Below are positions 44,201 to 55,200 of a stretch of 64,000 nt of DNA, piece after piece. Within the stretch, counting starts at the first letter, position 1. Each line of letters starts with the position of its first letter. Position numbers and translations under genes: made by a program. The notes beneath the pieces were generated by a model. It did not search any database. It was not told the DNA's origin and worked only from the letters and a program-made list of their open reading frames with translations. This stretch comes from an uncultured Aquimarina sp. (GTDB taxonomy: Bacteria > Bacteroidota > Bacteroidia > Flavobacteriales > Flavobacteriaceae), in NCBI GenBank assembly GCA_947496705.1, contig CANMDW010000001.1, positions 930,001 to 994,000 of the forward strand, in the 5' to 3' direction.

Positions 44201-46093
44201 GACAGCCTGTACCGGTTGATCCTGGCTACAGGCAGGGAAAACAGCACATTTAACACTGCTCCGCAACAGCAGGAACATGCAGCAGCTACGGCAAGTTTCC
44301 CGATTAGTGACCCGTTGGCTTCCCGAAACTATACGCAGCGCTATATATATGACAGTGTAGGGAATATCCTGCTCATGCGGCATTGGGCCGGCAATGGGGA
44401 GCAAACCGAGCGCTGGACCCGAAATTATATATATGCAACCGATAGCAACCGCTTGTTACGTACCTATACCAACAGCAACCCGACAGGAATTATATATATC
44501 TATGATGCTCATGGCAGTATGCTGAACTTCAACAATACACCGGCGGCCTATACCCCGCTATGGGACTATCGTGATATGATCCGGGAGGTATCTATGGGCG
44601 GTGGCGGTACCGCTTTTTACCAATATGATGGAACCAAACAACGTACCCGTAAACGGATTACAAGAAACGATGGTAGTATCGAAGAACGTATCTACCTGGA
44701 GGGCATGGAATTTTACCGTAAATGGCAGGGCATTACTGAACTGGAAGCTATAGAGACTCACCATTTGTTTGTAGATGACCAGCGGATCTTACTGGTAGAA
44801 GATGTACTACGCTCTAACGAGGCCCATTTACCCATAGCCACCTTATACCGATACCAGTACAGCAACCATTTAGGGTCTGTAGGGCTAGAGCTGACTGCCG
44901 AAGCAGCTATTATTTCGTATGAAGAATACCATCCTTATGGTACTCCGGCCTACAATGCCAACAATACTGCCATACAAGCTGCAGCCAAGCGCTACCGCTA
45001 TACCGGGATGGAGCGGGACGAAGAAAGTGGGTTAAATTACCATACCGCTCGTTATTACCTGCCCTGGTTAGGACGGTGGTTGAGTAGTGATCCGATTGGG
45101 GTTAAGGGAGGGATTAATGTTTATGAATATGTAAAATCTGGACTGCCTAATCTCAAAGATACAAAGGGAAAGCAACCGGAAGAGACATTAGAATCGGATC
45201 CCGCACAACTTATGTCGCTTTGGCCTTATGGAACACCAGTTCCTGATAGACAGAGTGTAGGACACAATGTCCAAAGACATCATGTAGTAGAGGCATCTGT
45301 GCGCGCTGCCCAAAGAGGAAGAACAGGAAGGCAACAACGAGCGATTTCATCAGCTGCAGGACAAAGCACGGTTTTAGTAGAAACCGGGAGAGGCTATTAC
45401 CATACTATAGCAGGAAGATATTTAAGAGAAATTCGATTAAGAGTAAGATCAGGTGTAATCACCAGTGAATCAGATTTAATTGATGCAGTTAGACAAGCGC
45501 ATCAGCTCGCGGCAGAGGATGCCAGGGTAAGTATCGATCAATCGGTTATAGATGCGGCAATTTTGGAAGATCAGGCATTATTGCATGAAACACTGGAAAC
45601 GACCAGGGCCGAACTGGAAAGTGCAGCAGCTGAAGCTACAACTACGGTCACAGACGAATCTATTGATACTGCTTTTTCCGAACAGGATTCAAATGATTCT
45701 CAAGAAGAGCAGGATGACCCTAGACCTCCTATCCCTATTTTTTTTACCGTCGATGATGAAGACCCACCAACAAGAACCACTAGAGAAGCTGAACGCTTAC
45801 AAATTAGAGTGCAACGATTCGCAGAAAGGCTTGATGAAATTGAAATACCCGAGGAGGAGGAAGTAGAAGTTGAAGTTGAAGTGGATGATCATGGTAATGA
45901 AAATGTAGTTGAGCGTCAAGGAGGTCGACTTGATACAGGCCCTTCAACTTTAGATTGGCTCGCATTATTAGGTTTAGGAGCACTTACCGTCGGAGCTGCT
46001 TTATTCCCATTTGATGGACCAGTTGGGGAGGCTGCAGCCGGAACAGGATTCATGGCTCAGCTAGTTCGAATGGGCTTAATAGCTGCTTTTTAA
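38210..46093 (+). CDS. Tc toxin TcB-TcC fusion protein with C-terminal effector domain
   Basis: A 2627-aa protein that forms the cocoon and carries the effector of a Tc (ABC-type) toxin complex. Residues about 45-330 are an SpvB domain (ISLPKGGGALKGI, FGLGWSLTYPAIHRKT). Residues about 560-720 have FG-GAP/VCBS-like Ca-binding repeats (DLDGDGQPELVM, DMSGDGLTDIV, DVSGTGATDII), the TcB propeller. The TcdB middle domains follow, then RHS/YD repeats to the RHS core YTGMERDEESGLNYHTARYY and SSDPIG near residue 2264-2290, where the effector is released in known proteins. The last ~310 residues (2318-2627) are unlike the rest: an HNVQRHHVVEA motif (H2357, H2358), a long helical acidic stretch, and hydrophobic helices near 2582-2625. 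No signal peptide is seen. TcA follows after 138 bp. Confidence 0.92.
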   Translation: MRNNSEEKTEAPEPSDANSIQTLTQEQATESNAIQIPSISLPKGGGALKGIDEKFEVNPANGTAGLSIPLPVSPSRNGFHPSLSLSYNSGSGNSPFGLGWSLTYPAIHRKTDKRLPRYQEGEDVFMFSGAEDLVPFLEEDTTTGALVVKEITTTDGYTATRYRPRVEGGFAKIEKIYHVSHGVYWKVTTRDNIVTIFGRTSAGRISDPGDPERIFQWLPEFSYDNKGNYIQYHYKKDSNITTDGTLQEDPSIPNEVYEKNRKSGVALFTNTYLKRVAYGNRDAYYPDVLRPYDPQNPENNEHFFEIVIDYGEHDQENPSPVDEGIWEYRVDAFSSYRSGFEIRTNRLCKRILMFHHFNDEHQFTGTLEETPFGENYLVRSLDLEYEPSSINDSGQTEVTYLQSVTQTGYIRKPDGTYSKKSLPPTTYTYQELHWNTEIKNISKEDIINAPVGLTNNYEWVDLYGEGISGILTEQGEGWYYKSNLGKTGDNDIVKFTNAQPVFPKPSFTGFGNGVLSLQDLEANGEKQIVVNSPGVQGYFELTNTNDWKNFRPFEQRVNSNLQDPNTRLLDLDGDGQPELVMTEEHVFAWYAADGKRGYQPVEFTAKTFDEEQGPAIVFADAEQTIFLADMSGDGLTDIVRIRNGEICYWANMGYGDFSARITMGNAPVFDHPEAFNPRYLHLADVSGTGATDIIYLGQHTFKAFINLSGNAWSDAHTIEPFFPIDQNSKLSVIDLLGTGTACIVWSSDLPAEANAPMRYIDLMHSKKPHILTNYINNLGKETSFKYKSATHFYLEDKQQGNPWITKLPFPVQVVAKTIVTDTITRVRFTSEYRYHHGYYDHPEREFRGFGMVEQLDTEFYEDWKRNNAGNLLEKSEQLYQAPVLTKTWYHTGAFLNREQILSHFETTYWYEVYNRAFPESSLTIAEPKLPDGKVVAAPNTGFDTDTLSTDEWREALRACKGMVLRQEVFSLDAPAVHATLQERQKQFTPYSVATHNCHIQWLQPRDKNSYAVFMVTQSEALSIQYERNPEDPRIAHTINVKIDELGHVLEAASVVYPRKSIPKQQAFAQLRTEAAGLTYAREEEKNTYIDSFVFAEAEQGKTWISYTQNTFTQDITENHTYRLRLPATIKAFEITGLPSATTLYRPEDFETVLDPSREISYQAVPDLSRVQHRLIEYIQNTYYNENLNGELPLGQMASHGIPYQGYQLAYTPALLAHIFDAGQLPADTTALENLLSDNDNNTNGDQTYSQCRFVHRGDENWWIRSGTVQFLNDGEDLIDVQQRFFSPVAYVDPFGSETRVTYYSDYYLFVASTTDAVGNESHVDTFNFRILTPTQMRDINNNISAVLLDELGLVKAMAAMGKGTEADALTGLTEYTDTSERETIQTYFTISDGNRLHIIARQLLQNATVRFVYDFDRYQNSAALLEAQLDSSSEIQECEKITLLPTVAGNIARERHHQDILSDPEVTESPLQLSFEYSEGMGNVAMTKVQAEPGEALQLAIRPDCSYTVETIDTGAALRWIGNGRTILNNKGNPVKQYEPYFSVNPFYEDHKELVERGVTPVIYYDAVGRTIRTELPDGTHTRVQFDAWQQSSYDQNDTILENDDPLASGNSWYKARISGTLGAAAQKAAEKAAIHHNTPSQLFLDSLGRPVMSVAHNRWEEQRTGQPPMVYQEYYATRIILDIEGNPKAVIDARANTVMSWKYDMLGHRVHQHSMDAGRRWMLNNVAGNPITTWDERGHVFSYTYDILQRPLTTHVSGGDGSTPLDHSITRIVYGEGLSDAQARNLRGQVYQQYDTSGLLQTERLDFKGNLLQVTRQLAAAYDAAAIHWPAIVPAGLLESEIYTKTTVYDALNRMVTMHNWHYNTTDAGRYVPQYNARGLLVSEALTVNGSTAEAVRNIQYNEKGQRMAMHYGNGTMTRYYYDPLTYRLVQLRTTRNPRPGETLPTLPGDMTDANVFQNLFYTYDSVGNITEIYDNAFEPVFFNNQIVLPRNRYTYDSLYRLILATGRENSTFNTAPQQQEHAAATASFPISDPLASRNYTQRYIYDSVGNILLMRHWAGNGEQTERWTRNYIYATDSNRLLRTYTNSNPTGIIYIYDAHGSMLNFNNTPAAYTPLWDYRDMIREVSMGGGGTAFYQYDGTKQRTRKRITRNDGSIEERIYLEGMEFYRKWQGITELEAIETHHLFVDDQRILLVEDVLRSNEAHLPIATLYRYQYSNHLGSVGLELTAEAAIISYEEYHPYGTPAYNANNTAIQAAAKRYRYTGMERDEESGLNYHTARYYLPWLGRWLSSDPIGVKGGINVYEYVKSGLPNLKDTKGKQPEETLESDPAQLMSLWPYGTPVPDRQSVGHNVQRHHVVEASVRAAQRGRTGRQQRAISSAAGQSTVLVETGRGYYHTIAGRYLREIRLRVRSGVITSESDLIDAVRQAHQLAAEDARVSIDQSVIDAAILEDQALLHETLETTRAELESAAAEATTTVTDESIDTAFSEQDSNDSQEEQDDPRPPIPIFFTVDDEDPPTRTTREAERLQIRVQRFAERLDEIEIPEEEEVEVEVEVDDHGNENVVERQGGRLDTGPSTLDWLALLGLGALTVGAALFPFDGPVGEAAAGTGFMAQLVRMGLIAAF

Positions 46094-46107
46094 ATAGCAC
46101 GTATTTA

Positions 46108-46162
46108 TACTGGATGGCGCGGAAATGTTTTCCGTGCCTATCGCTACCGCTAGCATCCAGTA
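46108..46162 (+). other. Nested hairpin between the Tc toxin genes
   Basis: Outer arms TACTGGATG (46108-46116) and CATCCAGTA (46154-46162) enclose an inner stem GGCGCGGAAA / TTTCCGTGCC with one G-T pair. There is no U-tract, so it may be a processing or ratio-setting element between TcB-TcC and TcA rather than a terminator. Confidence 0.55.
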
Positions 46163-46231
46163 AGTGAGTAGTATGATAAGAAAAGAGTAAAAAAACAAAA
46201 CAAAAAAATACAAACATAAATCATTACAATC

Positions 46232-49200
46232 ATGCCAAGTAAAAAATATAAAATCAAAGGGCTGGTGCTTAACCAGCAGACCAAAGAAAAACTTTCAGGA
46301 GTTAAAGTAGTGCTTTGGGATAAAGACGTCAAACATTCCGACCTGTTGGGAGAGGCCATCACCACTGCCCAGGGGAAATTTACAATAGAATTTAATGAAT
46401 CGCATTTTGAGGACCATCCAAAAGATTATCATCCCGATGTCTTTGTACGGATCTATCAGGATGGACGCTTAATTCATACCACAGAACGCTCTGTGTTTCA
46501 GGACCTGCCTCCCGGGGAGCATGCTTTTACCTTCGAAGTAGCAGACGAAGTAGCTCCCGAAGGATTGTATAGGGTAAGTGGTCAGGTATTCAATGCCCAG
46601 GGGGAGCCGGCAGAAGGGTTCCGGGTAGATGTGTATGATAAAGATATGCGCTCAGAAGAATTCCTGGGATCGGGGTACACAGATGCATCCGGGTATTATG
46701 AAGTGAGCTATCAACAAAGCCAGTTTTTACGCGTAGAAAAAAAACAAGCCGACCTGTTGGCCAGAATACCGGGCTTTTTTCAGGAACCATTTGCAGAATC
46801 CGAAGTACTGTTTAACGCTCCTCAAGAAGCAACCATTGATCTTACCCTTAATGAAAATGTACAGACCGGCCTTTCAGAATTCGAGAAATATATAACATGC
46901 ATTACTCCATTGATCGATTCGGTTCTGATTAGTGAATTGACCGAAGAAGATTTGAAATTCTTACAAGGCGAAACCGAAATCCCTGCAGATCATTTAACAT
47001 TTTTACAATTGGCACATGCGTATCATCTCGGTTTTCAGGGGATCATTATTCCTGAATTCTATTACGGGATCTTCAGGCAAGGCATCACCACCGATCCCAA
47101 TGCCTTGTTTGAGATACGATTTACAGATCTTGAAGCTGCTATTCGCAAGTCTATAGAAGAAAATATCATTCCGCTTTCCCTGCAAGGAGAACTTGATGGA
47201 TTTCAGGACAATTGGGGGTATGCCATGGGTTCGGTGCTTCCCAATAATACCGACGAGCAGCCTGCACATTTAGGACAAATTCTCCAGACTTCTTCGATCG
47301 ATTACAACGCTCAGGAACAATTTTTAACGGTATATCGGTCTTATGAAGGCGATGAAGATACTTTTTGGAATACCGTTATCGATAGCGATCCGGTACTTCA
47401 ACCCTTACGCAGAGAATTGGAATTTACGATACAAACATCCAATCTTATCGGAAAACATCTCCCATTGTTGCAGGAACTGCAATTTAAAAAACAAAACAAC
47501 GGCATTGCTACGGCTCGCGAATTGGCCAGATTTTCCACCACCGAAGATTGGCTGGATATCCTGACCAATCCCGAATCTGGTACGAACATGCTTCCCATAC
47601 CTGCTTTTATCAATGGAGAAACCGATGAAGAGAAAAGAGAAAATTATGCCCGGCTGCTTTCTCGTCAGGTAGAATTATACTTTCCTACCGCAGTACTGGC
47701 CACCAATCTACAAAGAGATGCAGTATATGAAGCGTCTGATATGGCTACTTTCTTTACACTAAATACCGATTTTGACCTGGAAACCAATAATGTGGAAGCC
47801 TATTTTGATAGTGGTGATGCGGAAACAGGGGACATAACCAATATTGAAGGATTGAAAATGGAACTAAGTGCTTTTCAGCGACTGATGAATGTAGCTCCGG
47901 TGGTAGACCGGTTTAACCATATCAAACTACTGAAACAGGAAGGGTATGAGTCTGCAACAACCGTGTCCGCAGTTCCCAAAGATATTTTTGTAGATAAGAT
48001 GAAAGATCACATAGACCCGGAAGCCGCTAAAGTGATACACGACCGGGCCTCTTTTATAGATGATCGTTTGACACTTACCTTTGGAGCCATCAATGATCTT
48101 ACCATATCTTCCGTACAATTAGAGGTAACGGGAGACGATACCGCCCATGCGGAAGCGGCATTAAGTGAATATTTACCCGATTGGCGAGCGTTGTACGGGT
48201 CCATTGATTTTTGTTCCTGTAAACACTGTCGCTCGGTATACAGCCCTGCAGCGTATTTTGTCGATCTGTTGCAATATCTGCATAACGGCGCCAAAAACGA
48301 TCGTCGTGAGATTCCAACAGATCCATCTACGGGAGAAACCCCACTGCAGGTGGCACTCAAACGCCGACCCGATCTGGCGCATTTACCATTAACCTGCGAA
48401 AACACCAATACGGTATTGCCCTATATCGACCTGGTCAACGAGATCATGGAACATTATGTGGCCCATGCTGATGGCCTAACCAGCTTTAGAGGACATGACA
48501 CTGGAGATACGGAAACGACCACACTACAGGCAAATCCGCAACATACACTTATGGAAGCCTATAGCCGTTTGGCCGAGGCGGTGTATCCGCTCGAATTTCC
48601 ATATCATCAACCCTTAGAGGTGATCAAAACCTATCTGGGGCATTTGCAATCCAGCCGATTCGAGCTTGGCAGTACTTTTGCCACCGATGATAGCGAAACG
48701 ACCCAACGGGCACTTACCGCCGCATTTTTTAACCTTAGCGAACTGGAATATCAGATAATCACCGGGGAAGATTTTGATGAAACGCGAGATGGGCGTTCGT
48801 TGGCCACACACTTTGGATACGATGCTACGGTATCTGATACCGTGTTATCGGAACGACTCGCTCATGTGCCGGTTTTACTGGAACGCACAGGGATAGAATA
48901 TAAAGACCTGGTTGCGATCTTAAAAACCAGGATCATCAATGAACATCTCGAAACCATAACCTATATCGAAAACCTGTTTAAGAATATAGAAATATCTCCG
49001 GCAGGAATCTATTACAAACTGAGAAGTATCTATGAAAACAGCCCGATTTCCAACTTTGAGGAAGAATTGATTCAGGCGCTGGTGGAAGCAGAGCTGGACC
49101 GGGACGAATTTGATACCTGGGTAGAAGAGCATTTTGAAAGCTTTCAGGCGATCCTTACGCTGCATGAAGATGGAGATTCTTGTAATCTGGACAATATGTT

Positions 49201-52200
49201 CATCAGAACCGTGCAAAGTTTGTATGAAGAGGTGCAAGGATTTATTCCCGCAGAAACGCTATCGAAATTACATCGTCTTATCCGTTTATGGAAAAGAAGT
49301 TCGTTTACGATCGAGGAATTGGATCTGATTTTTGCAGCATTTAATGTGCACGATATCACTCCAGCTGTTTTGGAGCAGTTGGCAACACTACAACGCATTC
49401 GGGAAGAGATTTCGATTCCTTTGGAATCGTTACTTACCCTTTGGGGTCCGATCAACACCTATGGTACAAAAACGCTGTATCGCAAATTATTCCTGAATAA
49501 AGCATTATCCAGCGACAATAATGTATTTACGGCAGATGTCCTGGGGCGCTACCTAAGAACAAGTTTAAAACCTATGAATGCCCATTTGCAAACCATCCAG
49601 GGAGCGTTTGGGATTTCATCTGAAGAAAGTATAGCGATAACTGAAGCAGCAACCATAGACATGGATCACGATATGGATCTGGGAATGGTAAGTATCGTAT
49701 ATCGGTATGTGATCCTGGCCAAGGCGTTACGATTAGAAATTAATCAGTTGATTGCACTTATTGAACTCATAGGAATCGATCCGTTTAGCAGCAGCTGGGA
49801 TACCGATATTCAGCGATTTACCGATATAGACCCCGAAAAAACACGACAGTTTATCGATGAAGTTAAAAAGATACAACAGTCTGAATTTCCGGTAGAAACA
49901 CTTTCCTACATTGTTACCGGAACGCAGGATACGTCCAATCCAGGGGTTAAAAAGGAAACGGTTTTGGCAGTCATCAAAGAGTTGCGCTCTGCATTTATTC
50001 AAATTGACGAAACATATCCGGTAACCGATTTGGTAGATGAAGCGTTATTGGGACAACAACTGGCACTTGTTTTTGATGAGGAAGTGGTTACCCGGATCCT
50101 GCAATTGATTCAGGGAACATCGGTCTTTATAGCAAATGTTACTCCAGATTTGGATATTGAGATTCCGGAGGAACTGCAGGAAAAAGTGATTTATAATGAC
50201 GATCCGGGGATACTGCAATTCGAGGGGATCATGTCGTCTGCCGAGCAAACACTTCTGGAAAGTATTCCCGGAATTGATGCTGCCTTCACAGCAGGTATTC
50301 AATCCTTATATGAGCAACCGGAAGTGTTTATTCAAAATACGTTATCCGGGGTCTTTGGCACTGAAATAGCAAGTGGGATGCAAACACTTTTAAATCGTCC
50401 TTCCACCGCTAGCCCACTATCAGCAGAAGAAAAATGGGTCTATTTTTATGAGGTGTACCTTCCTTTCCTTAAAAAACGATTGAAAGCAGAGACGACCCAT
50501 ACCCAGCTATCACAAATCCTTCAGTTGGATGAAAAACAAGTAGCTGTACTATTGGCACATGATACGAATCCCTGGGCCGATGTGGTTGCATTTTCCGGGT
50601 TAACACGAGATGCGGGTGCTTCAACTTCGGTAGATGAGATAGTAGACTTCCGATGGAGTGAAGAAGATATTGTTCCTGATAATGTTCAATGGGAAGGAAG
50701 GATTGAAATAGAGACGAATGAACCGCTAACCTTTGTGGTAAAGGTAAGACAACCGGAAGAACATGTTCAGTTATGGATCAACGAAGAGCTGGTGGTACAA
50801 CGCCGGGCAGCTAGCGATCCCCTTTCGGTTCAGGGCAGCACCGAAGTGGCACTGGAAGCAGGAAAGTTGTACGCCTTTAGGCTGGATTATCAACGGAACG
50901 CAGCCGATGATGGAGGCGTTCACCTTAGCTGGATGACACCGAGCCAGCCGCAAAGCATTATTCCAACTTCGTATCTCTACCCTAAACACAGTTTTGATCT
51001 CTTTAACGATCGCATACAGATCTGGAACAGGGCAAGTGTGTGGATGCGTGGGTTCCAACTGTCACATCTGGAAATGGATTATTTTCAAAATCATTCTTCA
51101 GACTTTGCCGGCTTTGATCTTTTTAACCCTCAGTTTGATGCCTGGAATAGCATGTCTTCATATGGGAACTTGCGACAGATTTTTGATAAGGAAATCGTAC
51201 TGCTGGATATTTTTAGGAAAGCAACTTCAACAGATCCGGTATCGACACTATCGGAAATGCTGGATATGATCGTAGCAGCCTGCGATTGGGATCTGGAAAC
51301 CCTCGAGGTATGGACCAGCCATTTTAGCACAGAGGTGAATGACTTCCGAAATGAACGAATAGTACAGCATTTGTATACATCTTTGCAAGTACTTGACAAG
51401 TTTGGATTACCGCTTGCTCAGGTTTTGGGAGGAGCACGTTTGAATGAGCATTTTGAGTGGTACCATGGCATGGCAGAAGGCCTGAAACCAGTAGTGCGGG
51501 CCAAGTATGAAGAAGATACGTGGCTTACCGTTGCAGCGCAACTCAACGATCAGATCAGGGAAAGTCAACAACAACACCTGATTCGGTACCTGTTGGCCCG
51601 GCCGGAGATCAAGGCCTGGGGGATACAGGATGCCAATGGTTTGTTTGATTACTTCCTGATCGATGTACAAATGGATGCCTGTATGGATACCTCCCGTATC
51701 AAACAGGCAATCTCTTCGGTACAATTGTTTGTGACCCGTTGTTTCCTGAACCTGGAAAGTGAGATTCAAACCCCGGATACCATAGATTTGGAATATGGGG
51801 TATCTCCTGCATACCTGTCTAAATCTCATTGGGAATGGATGAAAAACTATCGGGTTTGGGAAGCCAACCGCAAAGTATTTGTATATCCTGAAAACTGGAT
51901 CGAACCTGAGTTGAGAGATGATAAAAGTCCGTTCTTTAAGGACCTGGAATCTGAATTGTTACAAAATGATATTACCGAAGGTACGGCAGAAACTGCCTTC
52001 CGGAATTATTTATATCAGTTGAATAAAGTAGCCAAATTAGACATTTGTGGGATGTATGAAGACACCAGGAATCGAATGACACACTACTTTGGCAGAACTA
52101 CCGGTACTCCTTATACCTATTATTACAGAAGGTATCACCAGGAAGAGGCACATTGGAGTGCCTGGGAGCCGGTAGATCTGGATATTCAGGGCATTGAAGA

Positions 52201-55200
52201 TGGCGATCAAAGCGGAGTACATCTTATTCCCGTCGTTTGGAAAGACCGATTGTTTTTATTCTGGCCGATCTTTATAAAAAAAGCGGAACCACAAGATCCC
52301 GAGAGAACTAATTTTTATGGTATTGCCGAAAAACCTGTAGAGGAGCAACAGCCAAAGGAATATTGGGAGGTAAACATGGCTTGGAGTGAATATAAAGACG
52401 GAAACTGGACCCCCAAACAGGTATCTCCGGAGTTTCATGAAACTGGTTTGTTTGCTGACCCTAAACGTATCTTTTTTAGTATTGAGGAGTTGTATGGATC
52501 TTCAAAAATTAAAATTAGTTTCTTAGATATGGAATCATTTGGAAATAATCCGGAAAAATCCTTTATCTATTCTAGTATTTATAATCCTGTTGAACTTTTA
52601 CCTTCAAACTATGAACTAGAGTCTAAATCGGGAAGAATAAATTATGGAACTAATTGGTATTTGTATTTGTATTTGGATTTAGGGTTGTCCTTTTCCATTG
52701 AAAAGTATGAAGAATATTATAATAAGAAAAAACGGACACTTGGAGATAATTTGATACTAAGAACAGGAAGCAATGTGAAAACGTATTTGCATAAGGGGAA
52801 AAACTTTGAGATTATTTTTGATCCGAAACAAGGTTTCTTTCCTCAGAAAGATGTAGATATATATTTGTCTCCCTTTATCTATCAGGATAATCAGCGAGGC
52901 TATCTGGCGGTTCCGATACAATTCAGAATACCGCTTCAGGAAGATATTGGCCATGATGCTTATGAATTGCCGCAATTTGATATTACCCTGGATAACGGGC
53001 TGAGGGTTTCCCGACGCTCAAGGACCGGTACGCGAATGGTAGATGCCACCTTTTTGAAATTTGAGACAATGTATCACCCTTATGCCGATCAATTTATAGA
53101 AACACTAAATCAAAGTGGGATAGCATCTCTGATGGCAGCAGATACAAATACAACAGATTTTCCCGATGATATGGGGAGTGTTTTTGACAGAACCTATAGC
53201 CCATCGCTATCAGTATGGCCAACTTTTCCGAAGGAAAACATTGAATTTGATCGAAAAGGGGCGTATGCCTTATACAATTGGGAATTGTTTTTTCATGCAC
53301 CTTTATATATTGCAACACAGCTAAGCAAAAATGGCAAGTATGCAGAGGCGATACAATGGTTTCACTATATTTTTGATCCTACTTCTGAGGAAGCTGAAGA
53401 TCGTTCTTCAGCATATCCGGAAGAGCGTTTTTGGAAATTCAAGCCGTTTAAAAACAAACCACAGGATATTCGCGACTTTTTCAATGCACTCAATGCAAAT
53501 GAGGAAAACAGCCATATTACCCAATGGCGGAACCATCCGTTTCAACCGCATTTAGTGGCCCGAAACCGTCCCGGGGCGTATATGAAAAATACAGTGATGA
53601 AGTATTTGGATACCTTAATTGCCTGGGGTGATCAGTTGTTTCGCCTGGATACTATTGAAAGTATCAACGAAGCTACGCAGTTGTATATCATTGCAGCACA
53701 TATTTTAGGAAAACGACCTCAGGAAGTACCCAACAGGGGTACGATACAGGCCGAAACCTATCATTCTTTATCAGAGCGACTGGATGCTTTCTCGAATGCT
53801 AAAGTGATGTTGGAGAATGTGTTTCCGTTTAGCGGCCCTGTACCGGAATCCACCAGTGAAGGAAGCAGCGCAGTTTTAGGAACCGCTTCCAGCTTGTATT
53901 TTTGTATTCCGTCCAACCCAAAGCTTATTTCTTATTGGGATACGATTGCCGATCGCCTGTTTAAGATCAGGCATTGTATGAATATTGACGGTATCGAACG
54001 ACAGCTATCACTATTTGAACCTCCTATCGATCCGGCACTGTTGGTACAAGCTACTGCCAGGGGATTGAGTATTGGCAGTGTACTAAACGATATGAATAGC
54101 CCATTGCCGTATTATCGTTTTACCTATGTAGTACAAAAGGCTTTAGAGCTTTGCGGAGAAGTACGGTCTCTGGGAAGCGCATTGTTAACGGCCATCGAAA
54201 AACGTGATGCCGAAGAATTGGCACGGTTACGTGCCAACCAGGAAACAATCATGCTGGAAATGGTAAAATTGATACGGGAACAACAACTTGAAGAAGCCAA
54301 AACTGCTAAGGAGAACCTTATCAAAACCAGAGAAACGGTAATGAACCGTTTTGCGTATTACCAGGAGCTATTGGGGGTAGAAGAGATACAACGCCCAGCG
54401 ATCGGGGATACGATTTCTGACCTGGAAGTAGATGTAGATATAAGCCTGGCCGATACCGATACGACCGGAGTAAAATTAATTCCGAAAGAATTAGAAGATT
54501 TGAATCGATCTAAAAGAGCACATATTTTACAACAATCTGCTTCTAAGATCCAGGAGATGGCCAATATCATGCATATGATTCCAAATATATCAGGTAATGT
54601 ACAACCTTTTGGTACCGGAGTTTCTATAAGTATTGGAGGGTCAAATTTTGGTGCCGCAATGTCTGCAAGTGCCTCTAGCCTGCAATGGCTCGCAACACAT
54701 CATAACTATCTCGCCAATCGTGCCTCCAAAATGGGATCCTTTATTCGCCGGGATCAGGAGTGGACCTTTCAGGCCAATCAGGCTGGGAAAGAGCTAACGC
54801 AACTGGATACCCAGCTTACCGCTGCCGAGATCAGAATTTCGATTGCCCGGCAGGAGCTAACGAATCATCAACAGCAAATCGATCATGCTAAAGAAGTACA
54901 TGCGTTTATGAAAACGAAATATTCTAATCAGGAACTCTATCAATGGATGAAAGGGGAAACGTTTACGATCTATAAGCAATGCTACCAGCTGGCTTATGAA
55001 ATGGCTAAAAAAGCTGAAAAAGCCTATCGGTTAGAATTGGGAGAATCAAACACCACGTTTATCAAATACGGTTTTTGGGACAGCACCAAAGAAGGCCTGA
55101 TGGCAGGCGATAAATTGCACCTGGCATTGCGCCAACTGGAAAGCAGCTATATTAATAACAACAAACGGGAAATGGAGCTCACGAAGCACATTTCGTTGAA

